Translations under genes and position numbers: made by a program
Part shown: positions 5,763-7,223 of the stretch, in pieces
Position numbering within the stretch: position 1 is the stretch's first letter
How the letters are laid out: every line of letters starts with the position of its first letter
The notes under the pieces: generated by a model
Databases searched by the model: none
What the model saw: the letters and a program-made list of their open reading frames with translations, nothing else
What the model was told of the DNA's origin: nothing
Source of the DNA: Oscillospiraceae bacterium
Lineage (GTDB): Bacteria; Bacillota; Clostridia; Oscillospirales; Ruminococcaceae
Assembly (NCBI GenBank): GCA_029068025.1
Contig: JAIEDJ010000315.1
Span: forward strand, 1 to 7,223
Direction of reading: 5' to 3'
Length of the DNA: 7,223 bases

Positions 5763-6167
5763 CTAATTCAGGTTCTTCCTCAGAATGATCTCAAGCGGCT
5801 CATTTAGCAATATAAGTGAGCCGCAATCCTTGTATCCGCGTTTTCGGTAGAAGTGCTGAGCCTGTTCGTTTGACAAGGTGGAGGTCAGCACGAGATCAAA
5901 CCCCGCGGTGCGCATATCGTTTTCCCAGAGATCGCAAAGCGCCGTGCCGTACCTTTTGCCGCGCTCTTTGTCAACGATATACAGCATATTCATAAACGGC
6001 AGGTTATCCCAGAACAGTCCGAAGCGCAGCCAGCCAACTATTGTTTCGTTTGATTCCGCGATAAGGACACGACGGCATTCTATTATTCGTTTCAATTCAT
6101 CGGGTGAGACATGCTCGTCCAATGCGGCGAGCGCGTTAAGATCCGTTTTTTCGGCAAATCTGATCAT
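5763..6167 (-). CDS. GNAT-family N-acetyltransferase
   Basis: A 134-residue protein with the compact Gcn5-related fold. It has an N-terminal MIRFAEKTDLNALAALDEHV strand and helix, then a hydrophobic strand NMLYIVDKERGKRYGTAL (about 60-77) carrying the acetyl-CoA pyrophosphate-binding loop. In that loop R72 replaces the first glycine of the common R-x-x-G-x-G/A pattern. The late motif SNEQAQHFYRKRGYKDCG (about 99-116) is also typical. Substrate is not predictable; such proteins acetylate amines on small molecules or proteins. GGAG eight bases before the ATG supports the start. The gene is 33 bases downstream of the CAT-like gene on the same strand, with no promoter between them, so the two form an operon. 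It ends in TAG just before a strong terminator. Confidence 0.88.
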   Translation of the reverse strand: MIRFAEKTDLNALAALDEHVSPDELKRIIECRRVLIAESNETIVGWLRFGLFWDNLPFMNMLYIVDKERGKRYGTALCDLWENDMRTAGFDLVLTSTLSNEQAQHFYRKRGYKDCGSLILLNEPLEIILRKNLN

Positions 6168-6200
6168 ATTTTTGCTCCAATACAGTCTGAATCCGATCGG

Positions 6201-6830
6201 TTAAAATTCGTTTAAAAAGTTCTGCAAGCAGTCGGCGAATTTTCCGATATGGATCCCGTCTACAAACGAGTGATGAGCCTGAACGGAGACGGGCATTAAG
6301 ATCCTATCACCGTTTTTATAATATTTTCCCCAATCAAACAGCGGTGAGGAATTTTCCTTATTTCCCGAATTTGTATGGGAAATATGTGTATATGTGACCC
6401 ACGGAATAGCGGAGCACTGGAAAATGTTATTGGCGGGCGGTGCGGTGAAATATTCACGTTGTTCGTCGGCTGTTTTTTCAGCCAGACGGACATACTCCTC
6501 AAGACTGTCGGTCAGCGGCACGCTTACGACCTTGAAAAGCTCTGTTTCTTTATTGAGATAAGTAAACGAGGTATTGATCTTATCGTATAAGACCACTTTT
6601 CCGTTCAGAAAACGATATCGGAAATTCTCAATACTGTTGGCACATCTGCATACGGCGTATACCATTGCGAGGGTAAATGACAGCTTACGCTTCCTGATCT
6701 TTTCCAGGAAATTTGTAATGTTGATCTCAAATGTAACACAGAACATCGGTTCTGTGCAATTTCTGAAAATCCGGCAGTGCCTTGCCCTTTCCCAATCTGA
6801 TTCGTCAACGATTTTGTATGATCCGGACAT
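6201..6830 (-). CDS. Chloramphenicol acetyltransferase-like (CatA-type) O-acetyltransferase
   Basis: With the start at the ATG 6828-6830 the protein has 209 residues, close to the 210-220 of classical CAT enzymes, which form trimers and transfer acetyl from acetyl-CoA to the 3-hydroxyl of chloramphenicol. Family marks seen are the N-terminal WERARHCRIFRN (13-24), SAIPWVTYTHISH (140-152, equivalent to the SANPWVSFT region) and the active-site block QAHHSFVDGIHIGKF (184-198). H187 is the expected catalytic base, and D191-G192 are also present. An in-frame GTG at 6840-6842 would add four residues, but it overlaps the Shine-Dalgarno, so the ATG is preferred. Many chromosomal members of this family in clostridia have not been shown to confer chloramphenicol resistance, so the substrate is open. 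It lies between the rplL terminator and the GNAT gene. Confidence 0.87.
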   Translation of the reverse strand: MSGSYKIVDESDWERARHCRIFRNCTEPMFCVTFEINITNFLEKIRKRKLSFTLAMVYAVCRCANSIENFRYRFLNGKVVLYDKINTSFTYLNKETELFKVVSVPLTDSLEEYVRLAEKTADEQREYFTAPPANNIFQCSAIPWVTYTHISHTNSGNKENSSPLFDWGKYYKNGDRILMPVSVQAHHSFVDGIHIGKFADCLQNFLNEF

Positions 6831-6834
6831 AGAA

Positions 6835-6840
6835 CCCTCC
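6835..6840 (-). promoter_or_regulatory. Ribosome binding site that sets the CAT-like start
   Basis: GGAGGG on the minus strand, four bases before the ATG at 6828-6830. It decides for this ATG over the GTG at 6840-6842, which overlaps the site and would have no Shine-Dalgarno of its own: directly upstream is the T-tract of the rplL terminator. Confidence 0.75.
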
Positions 6841-6848
6841 ACTGAAAC

Positions 6849-6881
6849 AAAAAACCGCTCTCGAAAACTCGGGAGCGGTTT
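6849..6881 (-). terminator. Rho-independent terminator downstream of rplL
   Basis: Positions 6852-6863 pair with 6870-6881 to form a 12-bp stem (AAACCGCTC/GAGCGGTTT plus three inner pairs, one of them T-G) around a 6-base loop. On the minus strand the arm ends in six Ts (plus-strand As 6849-6854), three of them inside the stem. It lies 24 bases after the rplL stop and only about 8 bases before the Shine-Dalgarno of the CAT-like gene, so that gene must be reached by read-through or from a promoter I cannot see. Confidence 0.85.
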
Positions 6882-6905
6882 GCGTTATGCTTGTAATCGG
6901 TTGGA

Positions 6906-7223
6906 TTACTTGAGCTCGATCTTAGCGCCAGCCTCTTCGAGCTTAGCCTTGAGCTCCTCAGCTTCAGCCTTAGATACGCCCTCCTTGATAGCCTTAGGAG
7001 CAGCCTCAACGAGCTCCTTAGCCTCCTTAAGTCCGAGACCGCAAACGTCCTTGACAGCCTTGATAACAGCCATCTTAGCGTCGCCGAAGGATGCGAGTAC
7101 AACGTCAAACTCGGTCTTCTCCTCAGCTGCTGCGGCACCTGCGCCTGCACCTGCTGCGGGAGCTGCAGCAACAGCGGCAGCGGATACGCCGAACTCTTCC
7201 TCGAGTGCCTTTACAAGTTCGTT
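6906..7223 (-). CDS. rplL: 50S ribosomal protein L7/L12, N-terminus cut by window edge
   Basis: The minus strand reads 105 residues into a TAA at 6906-6908. It starts mid-protein with NELVKALEEEFGVSAAA, passes an Ala/Gly-rich hinge of about 25 residues, and continues through the C-terminal domain (EKTEFDVVLASFGDAKMAVI, then KAVKDVCGLGLKEAKELVE and APKAIKEGVSKAEAEELKAK) to KIELK. This is ribosomal protein L7/L12, the multicopy stalk protein that recruits translation factors. Usual length is 120-125, so about 18-20 N-terminal residues lie beyond the right edge. Codon use is strongly biased (AAG for every Lys, mostly GCT or GCA for Ala, mostly GAG for Glu), unlike the neighbouring genes, as expected for a highly expressed gene. 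In bacteria rplL normally follows rplJ, probably just outside the window. Confidence 0.97.
   Translation of the reverse strand, partial: NELVKALEEEFGVSAAAVAAAPAAGAGAGAAAAEEKTEFDVVLASFGDAKMAVIKAVKDVCGLGLKEAKELVEAAPKAIKEGVSKAEAEELKAKLEEAGAKIELK

Noticed and set aside
6201..6842. GTG at 6840-6842 as start of the CAT-like gene
   Set aside because: It overlaps the GGAGGG Shine-Dalgarno of the ATG at 6828-6830 and has no Shine-Dalgarno of its own; it adds only four unconserved residues.
6605..7171. 188-codon minus-strand ORF overlapping rplL and the CAT-like gene
   Set aside because: It is a Leu/Arg/Ser-rich shadow frame created by the biased codons of rplL and it crosses the terminator.
1..7223. 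CRISPR array, transposon, prophage or defence system
   Set aside because: No regularly spaced repeats, transposase, integrase or long terminal inverted repeats are visible, and every long ORF is accounted for by ordinary families.

Overview
The window looks like chromosomal DNA from a Gram-positive anaerobe of the class Clostridia, probably a Ruminococcus-like (Oscillospiraceae) gut or rumen bacterium. This rests on protein flavour, strong GGAGG-type ribosome binding sites, sigma-A-like promoters in AT-rich gaps and moderately GC-rich genes; it is an inference, not a database match. There is no sign of phage, insertion sequence, CRISPR array, tRNA or rRNA. Most genes are ordinary housekeeping or accessory genes, and I do not see a complete undescribed system.

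Left part (1-2882, minus strand): a branched-chain amino acid unit read right to left as ilvB (acetolactate synthase catalytic subunit), ilvN (regulatory subunit), then a LysR-type regulator cut off by the left edge. ilvB has an in-frame TAG at 2322-2324 exactly in the linker after its first domain. The reading frame is otherwise intact, so the gene is a very recent pseudogene, a strain-level nonsense allele, or an assembly error. A strong promoter (TTGACA, 17-bp spacer, TGTTAAAAT) lies upstream, flanked by a perfect 13-bp palindrome that may be an operator.

Middle (2883-3874, plus strand): divergent from ilvB are two tandem half-size TauE/SafE (TSUP) membrane proteins of 112 and 121 residues. 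They look like the two halves of one classical transporter made as separate subunits. Their 5' untranslated region can form alternative hairpins, one of which covers the ribosome binding site.

Right-middle (3897-5760): a FlaR-like P-loop kinase-fold protein (minus) converges on the transporter pair. Divergent from it is a FliB-type flagellin lysine N-methylase homologue (plus) with a cysteine-rich N-terminal half, driven by a perfect consensus promoter whose -35 box sits in the loop of a 9-bp GC hairpin. A strong hairpin terminator separates fliB from the convergent unit to its right.

Right end (5763-7223, minus strand): ribosomal protein L7/L12 (rplL, N-terminus cut off by the right edge), its Rho-independent terminator, then a chloramphenicol-acetyltransferase-like gene and a GNAT acetyltransferase. 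The two acetyltransferase genes have no visible promoter of their own, so they may depend on read-through of the rplL terminator.
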